Shown here: in pieces, positions 14,937 to 22,916 of the stretch
How positions within the stretch are numbered: position 1 is the stretch's first letter
Layout: each line of letters opens with the position of its first letter
From: an uncultured Christensenellaceae bacterium
GTDB taxonomy: Bacteria > Bacillota > Clostridia > Christensenellales > Borkfalkiaceae
Reading direction: 5' to 3'
Assembly: GCA_910586985.1 (NCBI GenBank)
Contig: CAJUKK010000001.1
Location: 124,001 to 188,000 of the forward strand
Length of the DNA: 64,000 nt
Position numbers and translations under genes: made by a program
The notes under the pieces: generated by a model
The model's input: the letters and a program-made list of their open reading frames with translations, nothing else
The model's database searches: none
What the model was told of the DNA's origin: nothing

Positions 14937-15659
14937 ATGCGTATGGAAGAAAATGTTATGTCTGCGCAACAAGAGCGCGAATTTGGGGAATTTCAAAGGC
15001 TTCGGCGGGAGACGGAGATTACGCTCACGCTGAAAAAAATCGTCGTCGACGCATCCGGCAGGGAGATTGACAGGCGCGATTTAAAACGGGTTTGCGGTTG
15101 TGCGAAAAAAATCGGAGCGTCGGAAGTGCTTGTTTCGCCCGTTACCGTTGCGGCGGCGAAACGCGAACTCGGTACGGGCAAGGTGAAACTCGGCTGTATT
15201 GTCGGCGGTACGGGCGAGACGCTTTTAAGCGTTAAAAAAACGGAGGCGAAACGCGCGGCGAAATCGGGCGCAGAGGTAATACGGCTCGTGCCTTGCTATT
15301 CCCGTCTTTTTGCAGGGAATAAGGATTATGTCAAGCGCGAGGTAAAGAAATTGCGTAAAGCGGTCAAAAAGTGCGCCGTTATTCTTTCGTTAGAGGATCG
15401 TTCTCTTACGGAAGAACAGATTGCGATTGGCGTTAAAGCGGCAATCGAGGGCAAAGCTGACGGCATTTGCGTAAGAGGTGAATCTCCGCTTGTTTTAAAG
15501 GCGATCGAAGCGAGCGGTGAACGCGTACGGGCGGAAGTTTCGCACGTTGAAAATTCCGAACAGCTGCGGCTTTTGCTGAAAGCGGGAGCGCAACGGTTTG
15601 TTTCGGCTTATCCGCAGCAGATCGCCGAAGAATTGTACAGCGGATTGCAGATCGGGTAA
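14937..15659 (+). CDS. DeoC/class I aldolase-like TIM-barrel protein lacking catalytic residues
   Basis: 240 residues clearly related to deoxyribose-phosphate aldolase: ASEVLVSPVTVAAAK aligns with the ASVCVNP strand, KLGCIVGGTGETLLSVKKTEA with the CTVIGFPLGATTTEVKAFEA region, and KSGAEVIRLV with NGADEIDMV. The catalytic positions of DeoC do not survive: the Asp of DMVIN is replaced in VIRLVPC, the Schiff-base Lys of VKTSTG falls in GICVRGES, and the second Lys of VKASGG becomes Arg in VRAEVS. The protein is also unusually rich in Lys and Arg. It is therefore probably a non-aldolase homologue with a binding or altered catalytic role. The start could also be M8 (14958). Monocistronic. Confidence 0.75.
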   Translation: MRMEENVMSAQQEREFGEFQRLRRETEITLTLKKIVVDASGREIDRRDLKRVCGCAKKIGASEVLVSPVTVAAAKRELGTGKVKLGCIVGGTGETLLSVKKTEAKRAAKSGAEVIRLVPCYSRLFAGNKDYVKREVKKLRKAVKKCAVILSLEDRSLTEEQIAIGVKAAIEGKADGICVRGESPLVLKAIEASGERVRAEVSHVENSEQLRLLLKAGAQRFVSAYPQQIAEELYSGLQIG

Positions 15660-15790
15660 AAAAGTTTCCGTTTAAACAGTGACAACCGAACGCAATTTTT
15701 TCAAATGTCGTTTTACTTTCGAATTACGGTGAAATCTCATAAAAATGTTAGGATATCGCGTTAAAATTTCAAAAACCGCTCAAAATCGCT

Positions 15791-15818
15791 TTGAAATTTA
15801 AGGAAAATATTGTAAAAT
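15791..15818 (+). promoter_or_regulatory. Probable sigma-A promoter of secA
   Basis: TTGAAA (15791-15796), 16-base spacer, TAAAAT (15813-15818), about 52 bases before the secA ATG. The rest of the 211-base gap after the DeoC-like gene is AT-rich and without features. Confidence 0.55.
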
Positions 15819-15870
15819 AGAAAAGTGAATGAATCTGTGCTTTTATTAAGCGCAAACGGAGTTGATTTTT

Positions 15871-18825
15871 ATGGGATTGATTGGCTATTTGCTCAGCGGC
15901 GACAGTCGCAGAAGTTTAAAAAAATTAAACAAAATGGCGTGTAAAGTCGAGGCGCTTTCTGATAAATATTCGAAGATGAGCGATGAAGAATTGCAGTCGC
16001 AAACGGGTATTTTGAAGGAACGGCTTGCAAAAGGCGAGACGCTCGACGATATTTTATACGACGCATTCGCCGCTCTCCGCGAAGCAAGCGGGCGCGTGCT
16101 CGGAATGCGTCATTTCCATGTGCAGATCGTCGGCGGTATCTGTTTGCATCAGGGGCGTATCGCAGAAATGAGAACGGGTGAAGGAAAGACGCTCGTTGCA
16201 ACGCTCCCTTCTTACCTTAACGCACTCTCCGGAAAAGGCGTGCATATTGTTACGGTAAACGATTACCTCGCGCGGCGCGACGCGGAGTGGATGGGGAAAG
16301 TGCACCGCTTTATGGGACTTACCGTCGGCGTTGTCGTTCCCGGAATGGACGACGAGCAAAAGCGTATCGCTTATAACTGCGATATTACGTACGGAACGAA
16401 TAACGAATTCGGTTTCGACTATCTGCGCGACAATTTGAAATCCAATCTCAAACAAATGGTTCAGCGCGATCTTAATTTTGCGATCGTGGACGAAGTCGAC
16501 TCCATTCTCATCGACGAGGCAAGAACGCCGCTCATTATTTCGGGTAAGGGCGAGCAATCGTCTACGCTTTACGAGCGCGTGGACAAATTTGTGCGTACTC
16601 TACACGGCGGCTATGACGACGATTTGAAGGAACAGGAAAATCTTGAGGCCGCGGAGCGTAAACTTGCCAAGAAGAGCAAGGAGGCGGGCGCGCGTAAATT
16701 GGCGCAGGCGGAAGCGCTCAACTGGGATTTCGTTGTTGAACGGAAAGAACGTCAGGTTCAGCTTACCGAGTACGGCGCAGAAAAAGCGGAACGGTTTTTC
16801 AATGTCGATAATATTGCAGACGTTGCGCATACCACGCTCATGCATCATATTCAACAGGCGCTCAAAGCTCATAAAATTTTCCACCTCAATGAAGAATATA
16901 TCGTAAAAGACGGCGAAATCGTTATCGTAGACGAATTTACAGGTCGTCTCATGATCGGGCGCAGATATTCAGACGGTCTGCATCAGGCGATCGAAGCGAA
17001 GGAAGGCGTTAAAGTTCGCGAGGAGAATAAAACTTTTGCGACCATTACGTTCCAGAATTATTTCCGTCTCTATAAAAAGCTTTCGGGTATGACGGGTACG
17101 GCAAAGACGGAGGAAGGTGAATTCCGTACCATATATTCGCTTGACGTTGTCGTTATTCCGACAAACAAGCCTATCCGTCGTGTTGATCAACGCGATAAAA
17201 TTTACAAGACGGAAGAGGGAAAAAAGATGGCAATCGTCCGCGAAATCGCGGAGCGTCACGAAAAAGGTCAGCCTGTTCTCGTCGGTACGGTTTCCGTTGA
17301 AAAATCGGAAGAGATTTCCCGTTTGCTTCTCCGCAACGGTGTCAAACATAATATTTTGAACGCGAAAAACCACGAACGCGAGGCGGAAATTGTTGCGCAG
17401 GCGGGTAGCTTTGGCGCAGTCACGATCGCAACGAACATGGCCGGACGCGGTACGGATATTCTGCTTGGCGGTAACGCGGAATATCTTGCAAAAAAGCGGC
17501 TGAGAGAGGAGGGTGTCGAGCGCGACGTAATCGAACAGGCGAGCGGATTTGCCGAAGTAAGCGAAGAAGTTCAGGCTGTGCGCGAGCGTTATCGTCAACT
17601 CTACGATTCGTACAAGAAAAAGACGGAAGAAGAAAAACTGAAGGTTATCGAGGCAGGCGGTCTCTGCATTATCGGTACAGAGCGGCACGAATCCCGCCGT
17701 ATCGACAATCAGCTCCGCGGTCGTGCAGGTCGTCAGGGCGACGTCGGCGCGTCGGTATTTTTCCTTTCGCTTGAAGATGATTTAATGATGCGTTTCGGTG
17801 GCGAACGCATGAAAAATTTTGCGACGCGCAGTAAGATGGAAGAGGACGACTGTCTGGAATCGGGGTTGTTGACCCGTCTTATCGAATATGCGCAAAAGCA
17901 GATCGAGGGCAGAAACTTCGGGATTCGTAAAAACGTGTTGCAATATGATGACGTCATGAACAAACAACGTATGATCATGTACGCCGAACGCATGAAAGTT
18001 TTAAAGGGTGAAAACGTTCACGAGCAGATTTTGAAGTATATTCCCGACTATGTTGAGAGCGTGGTTCATTCTGCCGTTAATACGGACGACATGCCTGAAA
18101 AATGGAACGAGGACGATTTAAATTCTGCAATTGAACAAAAGCTCATTCCCGAAGACAGCGCTTACGTTACGCGTGAAAAGCTTGAAAAATGGGATTATGA
18201 CGTGGCGATCAAGCGCATTTCCGATAAGACGGCGAAGTGTTACGAAGAAAAAATCGAACGGATCAAGTCGGAGACGGGCGTCGATTATGCCGACGTAGAG
18301 CGTCAGATACTTCTCCGCAACGTCGACCGTAACTGGATCGATCATATCGATGCAATGGATCAACTCCGTAAAGGCATCGGTCTCAGGGCATATGCAAACA
18401 CCGATCCTTTTATCTCCTATAAACAGGAAGGTTCGGCAATGTTTAACGAGATGATCGAACGTATTCAGACGAATACCGTTGCAATGCTTTTAAAGGTTCG
18501 TCTTGAAATTCGTCAACAGCCGATGCAGCGCGTTATGCCCACGAGCCCGTTCCGTACGGAGAACGTACCTCCCCGCGGACAGCAGGCAGTTCAGACTGAA
18601 GCGGAAAATACGGACGAGGCGGGAAAGCAACCCGAGCAACCGGCAAGCCAGTCTTCGGCGCAGTTGCCCGACGTACCCGATGCAGTTGACGTAAGCGCAT
18701 TAAAGACGAGCGGCGAGGAGAAATTTAACCCCGCAAGCATGCCGAAAAAACAGAAGATCGGCCCGAACGAGCCCTGCCCCTGCGGTTCCGGACTCAAATA
18801 TAAAAAGTGCCACGGCAAACCGTGA
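15871..18825 (+). CDS. secA: Preprotein translocase ATPase SecA
   Basis: Motor of the Sec export pathway, 984 residues, at the longer end for Firmicutes. Order: NBD1 with MRTGEGKTLVA (about 98) and VDEVDSILIDEARTP, a preprotein cross-linking domain, NBD2 with ATNMAGRGTDI (about 520) and IIGTERHESRRIDNQLRGR, helical scaffold/wing domains, and a C-terminal zinc-binding tail CPCGSG...CHG (about 967-981) that binds SecB or phospholipid. A low-complexity linker (about 890-955) precedes the tail, and a Lys-rich insert lies near residues 255-290. The ATG at 15871 gives the standard start MGLIGYLLSG; an upstream TTG would add three residues. prfB follows after a terminator. Confidence 0.97.
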   Translation: MGLIGYLLSGDSRRSLKKLNKMACKVEALSDKYSKMSDEELQSQTGILKERLAKGETLDDILYDAFAALREASGRVLGMRHFHVQIVGGICLHQGRIAEMRTGEGKTLVATLPSYLNALSGKGVHIVTVNDYLARRDAEWMGKVHRFMGLTVGVVVPGMDDEQKRIAYNCDITYGTNNEFGFDYLRDNLKSNLKQMVQRDLNFAIVDEVDSILIDEARTPLIISGKGEQSSTLYERVDKFVRTLHGGYDDDLKEQENLEAAERKLAKKSKEAGARKLAQAEALNWDFVVERKERQVQLTEYGAEKAERFFNVDNIADVAHTTLMHHIQQALKAHKIFHLNEEYIVKDGEIVIVDEFTGRLMIGRRYSDGLHQAIEAKEGVKVREENKTFATITFQNYFRLYKKLSGMTGTAKTEEGEFRTIYSLDVVVIPTNKPIRRVDQRDKIYKTEEGKKMAIVREIAERHEKGQPVLVGTVSVEKSEEISRLLLRNGVKHNILNAKNHEREAEIVAQAGSFGAVTIATNMAGRGTDILLGGNAEYLAKKRLREEGVERDVIEQASGFAEVSEEVQAVRERYRQLYDSYKKKTEEEKLKVIEAGGLCIIGTERHESRRIDNQLRGRAGRQGDVGASVFFLSLEDDLMMRFGGERMKNFATRSKMEEDDCLESGLLTRLIEYAQKQIEGRNFGIRKNVLQYDDVMNKQRMIMYAERMKVLKGENVHEQILKYIPDYVESVVHSAVNTDDMPEKWNEDDLNSAIEQKLIPEDSAYVTREKLEKWDYDVAIKRISDKTAKCYEEKIERIKSETGVDYADVERQILLRNVDRNWIDHIDAMDQLRKGIGLRAYANTDPFISYKQEGSAMFNEMIERIQTNTVAMLLKVRLEIRQQPMQRVMPTSPFRTENVPPRGQQAVQTEAENTDEAGKQPEQPASQSSAQLPDVPDAVDVSALKTSGEEKFNPASMPKKQKIGPNEPCPCGSGLKYKKCHGKP

Positions 18826-18852
18826 TTGCGCGCGGTTGAAACGACTATTTTC

Positions 18853-18880
18853 ATCTCCGAGCTTTTGCTCGGAGATTTTA
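18853..18880 (+). terminator. Intrinsic terminator between secA and prfB
   Basis: A 10-bp perfect stem (18853-18862 with 18867-18876) and TTTT loop, followed by a short T-run. It lies 23 bases before prfB with no obvious new promoter, so it may only partly terminate. Confidence 0.7.
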
Positions 18881-18902
18881 ACGAATCATAGCGGGAGATA
18901 AT

Positions 18903-20000
18903 ATGTTTAAAGCGGACGATTACAGATTAAAGATAAAAGAATTAGAAGAAATGCTCGGCGAGGCGAAGTACGCGCTTGACGTGGACAACCGTCGTGAAAA
19001 ACTTAAAGAACTTAAAGAGGAACAGGAAAAACCGGAAGTATGGCAGGATCTTGAACGTTCGAAAAAAATAGCGCGGGAAATTTCTGCCAACGAAGGAAAG
19101 ATTGCGGCGTTTGAGAAAGGCAGAAAAGCGCTTGACGACGCAAACGAGATTATCGATCTTATCGAGGAGACGGAGGAGGAAGAGCTCGTACCCGAGCTTG
19201 ATAAGATGATTGGTGCGGCGGAAAAGGATATCGAGGATATGCGTATCCGCGCGCTTTTGCGCGGAAAATACGATTCTTCGAACGCACTGCTCGCATTACA
19301 TGCGGGCGCGGGCGGAACAGAGGCTTGCGATTGGTGCTCTATGCTCTATCGCATGTATTGTCGCTATGCCGAAACGAACGGTTTTAAGGTAACGGAGATC
19401 GACCGCTTGGCGGGCGACGGTGCAGGACTTAAATCTGTAGATTTCCGCGTTGAAGGCGAAAACGCTTACGGCTATTTAAAGGCGGAAATCGGCGTGCACA
19501 GGCTTGTCCGCATCTCACCGTTTGATGCGAATAAGCGTCGGCAGACCTCTTTTGCGTCCCTCGAAGTAATGCCGGAAGTGGACGATGACGCGGATATAGA
19601 GATCAAGGACGAGGATATCAGGATCGACGTATACCGCTCTTCCGGTGCAGGCGGGCAAAAGGTCAATAAGACGGAAACGGCGATCCGTATTACGCATTTT
19701 CCTACAGGAATCGTCGTTACTTGCCAGAACGAACGCTCGCAGCTCCAGAACAAAGAAATGGCGTTTAAATATCTGCGCAGTAAACTTATTGAGCGTCAGC
19801 TTGAAGAGCGCATGGCGGAAGAGGCGGCTCTCAAAGGTGAAACGAAGAAGATTGAGTGGGGATCGCAGATTCGTTCGTATGTGTTCTGTCCGTATACGAT
19901 GGTAAAAGACCACCGAACAGGTTACGAGATGGGCGACGTGCAGGCGGTGATGGACGGCGATTTACAGGGATTTATTATCGACTATTTGAAAAAATCTTAA
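18903..20000 (+). CDS. prfB: Peptide chain release factor 2, without programmed frameshift
   Basis: Terminates translation at UGA and UAA. A 365-residue continuous frame with the catalytic GGQ (SSGAGGQKVNKTETA, about 246) and the stop-recognition region around residue 200. The frame is read through the position where most bacterial prfB genes carry CTT-TGA-C and need a +1 shift: here codons 25-26 are CTT GAC with no extra T and no stop. Autoregulation by RF2 level is therefore absent. A gcgggag ribosome binding site precedes the ATG. tsaD starts four bases after the stop. Confidence 0.96.
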   Translation: MFKADDYRLKIKELEEMLGEAKYALDVDNRREKLKELKEEQEKPEVWQDLERSKKIAREISANEGKIAAFEKGRKALDDANEIIDLIEETEEEELVPELDKMIGAAEKDIEDMRIRALLRGKYDSSNALLALHAGAGGTEACDWCSMLYRMYCRYAETNGFKVTEIDRLAGDGAGLKSVDFRVEGENAYGYLKAEIGVHRLVRISPFDANKRRQTSFASLEVMPEVDDDADIEIKDEDIRIDVYRSSGAGGQKVNKTETAIRITHFPTGIVVTCQNERSQLQNKEMAFKYLRSKLIERQLEERMAEEAALKGETKKIEWGSQIRSYVFCPYTMVKDHRTGYEMGDVQAVMDGDLQGFIIDYLKKS

Positions 20001-20004
20001 TGGT

Positions 20005-21030
20005 ATGCAAACGTTGACAATCAAAAAAAATCCGGTGATTCTCGGAATCGAGTCCTCCTGCGATGAGACTGCCGCGGCGGTCATTCGCGGGAGAACGCTT
20101 TTGTCCGATGAAATCATATCTTCGGCAGAAGTACAGGCGAAATTTGGCGGGGTCGTGCCTGAAATAGCGTCAAGAGCGCATACGGATGCGATTGACGAGG
20201 TTGTTGCGCGCGCCTTGTCGACTGCCGGTGTTAAAAAAGAGGAGATCGACGCCGTTGCCGTTACCTACGGCGCGGGACTTTTGGGCGCGTTACTTGTTGG
20301 ATTGTCCTTTGCCAAAGGATTTTCGTACGGGTTGAATATTCCTTTGATCGGGGTCAATCATATCCGAGGGCATCTTGCGGCGGCATACTTAGAGAGCGAA
20401 ACGCTAAAACCGCCCTTTATTACTTTGCTTGCAAGCGGCGGACATACGGCTGTCATTTATACGAAGTCCGCGCTTGAATTTGAGGTGCTCGGCGGCACGC
20501 TTGACGATGCGGTGGGAGAGGCGTTCGATAAGGTCGCTCGTGTGCTTTCGCTTCCGTACCCCGGAGGACCGCATATAGAACTGCTTGCGCGGGAGGGACA
20601 AAAAACAATTTCTCTTCCTAAAATGTTAAAAGGTGAGGGCGGCTATAATTTTTCTTACAGCGGACTTAAAACTGCGGTCATCAATTATTGTCACGGGATG
20701 CAACAGCGGGGCGAAACGGTAAACCGTGCCGACGTTGCCGCATCTTTCCAAAGCGCCGCGCTAGATATTCTGGTACAAAAGACGGTTGAGGGTGCGATAG
20801 AAAAAGGGGTCGATACAGTGACGGCGGGCGGCGGAGTGATTGCGAACGGTTATTTGCGTGAGCAGCTCGGAAATGCTTGCCTGAAAGCAGGTTTAAAACT
20901 TGTCCTTCCGTTAAAAAAACATTGCACGGATAATGCGGCGATGATTGCCGCCGAAGGGCTTGTTCAATATACGGCAGGGAACTTCGCCCCGCTTTCGCTC
21001 AATGCAAAAGCAAGCATACCGCTCAGGTAA
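20005..21030 (+). CDS. tsaD: tRNA N6-adenosine threonylcarbamoyltransferase TsaD
   Basis: Transfers the threonylcarbamoyl group to A37 of ANN-decoding tRNAs together with TsaB and TsaE. The 341 residues have the ASKHA fold with ILGIESSCDETAAAV at the start, the metal-binding HIRGHLAAAY (about 119), LASGGHTAVIY, DDAVGEAFDKVAR with PYPGGP, and a C-terminal GGGVIANGYLRE. No good Shine-Dalgarno is visible in the short gap after prfB, so it is probably translated by coupling. tsaB and tsaE are not in this window. Confidence 0.95.
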   Translation: MQTLTIKKNPVILGIESSCDETAAAVIRGRTLLSDEIISSAEVQAKFGGVVPEIASRAHTDAIDEVVARALSTAGVKKEEIDAVAVTYGAGLLGALLVGLSFAKGFSYGLNIPLIGVNHIRGHLAAAYLESETLKPPFITLLASGGHTAVIYTKSALEFEVLGGTLDDAVGEAFDKVARVLSLPYPGGPHIELLAREGQKTISLPKMLKGEGGYNFSYSGLKTAVINYCHGMQQRGETVNRADVAASFQSAALDILVQKTVEGAIEKGVDTVTAGGGVIANGYLREQLGNACLKAGLKLVLPLKKHCTDNAAMIAAEGLVQYTAGNFAPLSLNAKASIPLR

Positions 21031-21203
21031 TTTGAATGATTTGGTTCGCAGGGGCGATAAAAAAACATTCGGTGCAATTGGATGTTGTTTAATTCGGTTT
21101 TGTTATATTATCCGAACTCAATAACGCGAAAGGTTTGTTAAAACGGCGCGTATCGGAAAGCATTGTGTTCCTTGCGAAAAATATTTAAAAATTGTATATA
21201 TAC

Positions 21204-21226
21204 AACTCCGCCAAGGCGGAGTTTTT
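21204..21226 (+). terminator. Intrinsic terminator between tsaD and spoIIGA
   Basis: Stem 21204-21211 with 21216-21223 (8 bp, CAAG loop) followed by a T-run. The gap from 21031 to here holds no ORF; a TATATT box at 21104 could start a short transcript ending at this hairpin but lacks a proper -35. Confidence 0.7.
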
Positions 21227-21252
21227 GTTTGTACGAAATACAAAATTCACCC

Positions 21253-21314
21253 GTCAAAATGCGACCGCCTTCGACAAAATATACCGCTTTTCGTGCTCCG
21301 AAAGCCGCTATAAT
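21253..21314 (+). promoter_or_regulatory. Spo0A-controlled promoter region of spoIIGA-sigE
   Basis: A perfect 0A box TTCGACA (21270-21276), followed by AAAT, lies about 45-51 bases before the predicted transcript start. A weaker copy, CCGTCAAAAT (21251-21260), sits 20 bases upstream, on the same helix face. A perfect -10 TATAAT (21309-21314) has no -35 hexamer at normal spacing, as expected for a promoter that needs Spo0A~P. The spoIIG operon of Bacillus has the same logic. Confidence 0.65.
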
Positions 21315-21335
21315 ACCATTCACGGAGCAAAAAGT

Positions 21336-22190
21336 ATGGTCGTCTATTGGGAATATGCCTTTCTCGAAAACACATTTATCGACGCGCTTTTACTCTATCT
21401 TGCCCTGAAATGTTCCCGTCAGAAGACATCATGGTGGAGGCATATTTTAGCGGCTCTCATCGGCGGCGCGGAAGCGGTTGTTTTTCCGCTTATCGCCTTC
21501 CCTTCGTGGACGGCGCATTGTGTCAAAATTCTCGGCGGAATACTCATTGCCGTGCTTGCAGTCAGACGAGGATCATTTAAAATTTATGCGATTACCGCAG
21601 GTGCTTTTTTTGCGTTTACTTTCGCGCTCGGCGGATTGCTCACGGCATGTTATTCTTTTTTTGGGATCGAATATCTTGAAGGGCAGGGATATCTTATCGA
21701 AAGTGTGCCTGTCGGCTTGCTTTTTTCCGTTGCAGGAGCGTTTACAATCGTCTGTGTCAATCTCATCCGATTTGCATACAGGTTTCGGAAGACGCAGCAA
21801 AATATCGCGGAGTGTACATTAAGTCATAATCACAAAACGGTTGCTTGGCGCGGTTTAGTGGATAGCGGAAATCTTTTGTTTTTTCACGGGCGGCCTGTTA
21901 ACGTTATTTCGTCGATAGCGGTTTTTGCGCTCTTCGGTCGGCAGGCAAAGGATGTGGGGCGCATGACGGTACATACGGCGAACGGCGAGCGGGATTGTCC
22001 TGTGTTCGAGTGCGAATCCATGAGCGTGAAGATCGGGCGCAGCGTTCGGACGGCGAATAAAGTATTGTTTACCATTGGGGACGTAAATACTAAAACGTAT
22101 CAAATCATATTACATACTGCATTTACGGAGGAATGCCATGAAAATTTTGAGCGCGCTGAAAACGTGGCTGCAAAAGATAAGGGGAAGTGA
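21336..22190 (+). CDS. spoIIGA: Sporulation sigma-E factor-processing peptidase SpoIIGA
   Basis: Membrane aspartic protease that cleaves pro-sigma-E in the mother cell after a signal from the forespore. 284 residues: five N-terminal membrane segments (about 8-150, beginning MVVYWEYAFLENTFIDALLL) and a cytosolic protease domain with the active-site motif LVDSGNLLFF (about 171). The ATG at 21336 follows GGAG and gives the family-typical start; upstream codons in frame overlap the promoter. It overlaps sigE by 53 bases, more than in most relatives. Together with sigE and sigG it forms the classical sporulation locus. Confidence 0.92.
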   Translation: MVVYWEYAFLENTFIDALLLYLALKCSRQKTSWWRHILAALIGGAEAVVFPLIAFPSWTAHCVKILGGILIAVLAVRRGSFKIYAITAGAFFAFTFALGGLLTACYSFFGIEYLEGQGYLIESVPVGLLFSVAGAFTIVCVNLIRFAYRFRKTQQNIAECTLSHNHKTVAWRGLVDSGNLLFFHGRPVNVISSIAVFALFGRQAKDVGRMTVHTANGERDCPVFECESMSVKIGRSVRTANKVLFTIGDVNTKTYQIILHTAFTEECHENFERAENVAAKDKGK

Positions 22191-22848
22191 AAACGTTCTT
22201 AACTATTTGTGCGGGAGCGAGGCTTTGCCGTTGCCTCTTTCGCAGGAAGAGGAAGGGGAGATGCTCCGTATGCTCGAGGAGGGCGAGAGCGCGGAAGAAG
22301 TCAAAGCAAAGTTGATCGAGCACAATCTCAGGCTCGTTGTATACATATCGCGCAAGTTTGAAAATACGGGAGTCGATTCTGACGATCTTATTTCAATCGG
22401 CACGATTGGACTGATCAAAGCGATCAATTCTTTTCGCACCGATAAAAATATCAAACTTGCAACGTATGCATCCCGCTGTATCGAGAATGAAATTTTGATG
22501 TATTTACGCCGTACGGTCAAGCTCAAGAGCGAGGTTTCGTTTGACGAACCGCTCAATACGGATTTCGAGGGGAATGAATTGCTTTTGTCAGACATTCTCG
22601 GCACGGATAGCGATACGGTTTACGGCGGGGTAGAGAGCAGCGTGGAAAAGGAACTTTTGATCGACGCGCTTAAAAAATTGCCCGAGCGGGAACGTAAAAT
22701 CATGTATATGCGGTTTGGTCTCGGCGGAAAAGACGAGATGACGCAAAAGGACGTTGCGGATAAGCTTGGAATCTCGCAAAGTTATATTTCGCGGCTTGAA
22801 AAAAAGATTATAGAACGGTTGAAAAAAGAAATATCCAAACTCGTTTAA
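22138..22848 (+). CDS. sigE: RNA polymerase sporulation sigma factor sigma-E (pro-form)
   Basis: Early mother-cell sigma factor, 236 residues. An amphipathic pro-sequence (about 1-26) precedes the conserved GSEALPLPLS; SpoIIGA removes it. Region 2 shows LIEHNLRLVVYISRKF and the DDLISIGTIGLIKAI core, region 4 the HTH KDVADKLGISQSYISRLEKK. It starts inside spoIIGA (aggagg-like GGAGGAATGCC before the ATG), so the two are translationally coupled. The nearest target candidates in this window are the promoters at 23746 (ymxH) and 32781 (spoIVA). Confidence 0.95.
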   Translation: MKILSALKTWLQKIRGSENVLNYLCGSEALPLPLSQEEEGEMLRMLEEGESAEEVKAKLIEHNLRLVVYISRKFENTGVDSDDLISIGTIGLIKAINSFRTDKNIKLATYASRCIENEILMYLRRTVKLKSEVSFDEPLNTDFEGNELLLSDILGTDSDTVYGGVESSVEKELLIDALKKLPERERKIMYMRFGLGGKDEMTQKDVADKLGISQSYISRLEKKIIERLKKEISKLV

Positions 22849-22850
22849 GC

Positions 22851-22879
22851 GTATAATTCTTTTGTTGTTTGCAAAAACT
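22851..22879 (+). promoter_or_regulatory. Candidate sigma-F promoter of sigG
   Basis: GTATA (22851-22855), 15-base spacer, GCAAAAACT (22871-22879) fits the sigma-F pattern GYWTA-N15-GGNNANANT with one mismatch. It starts three bases after the sigE stop, the same place as the sigma-F promoter of sigG in Bacillus. Confidence 0.5.
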
Positions 22880-22916
22880 GTTTTTCCCGCGGATTTTACA
22901 TAAGGAGGAAATAGTT

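Noticed and set aside
16969..17688. A 239-codon ORF on the minus strand inside secA
   Set aside because: It lies wholly within a highly conserved part of secA and has no independent signals.
21031..21203. A small RNA between tsaD and spoIIGA
   Set aside because: A TATATT box and a terminator frame about 110 bases, but the -35 is missing and no conserved structure is visible. Not enough support.
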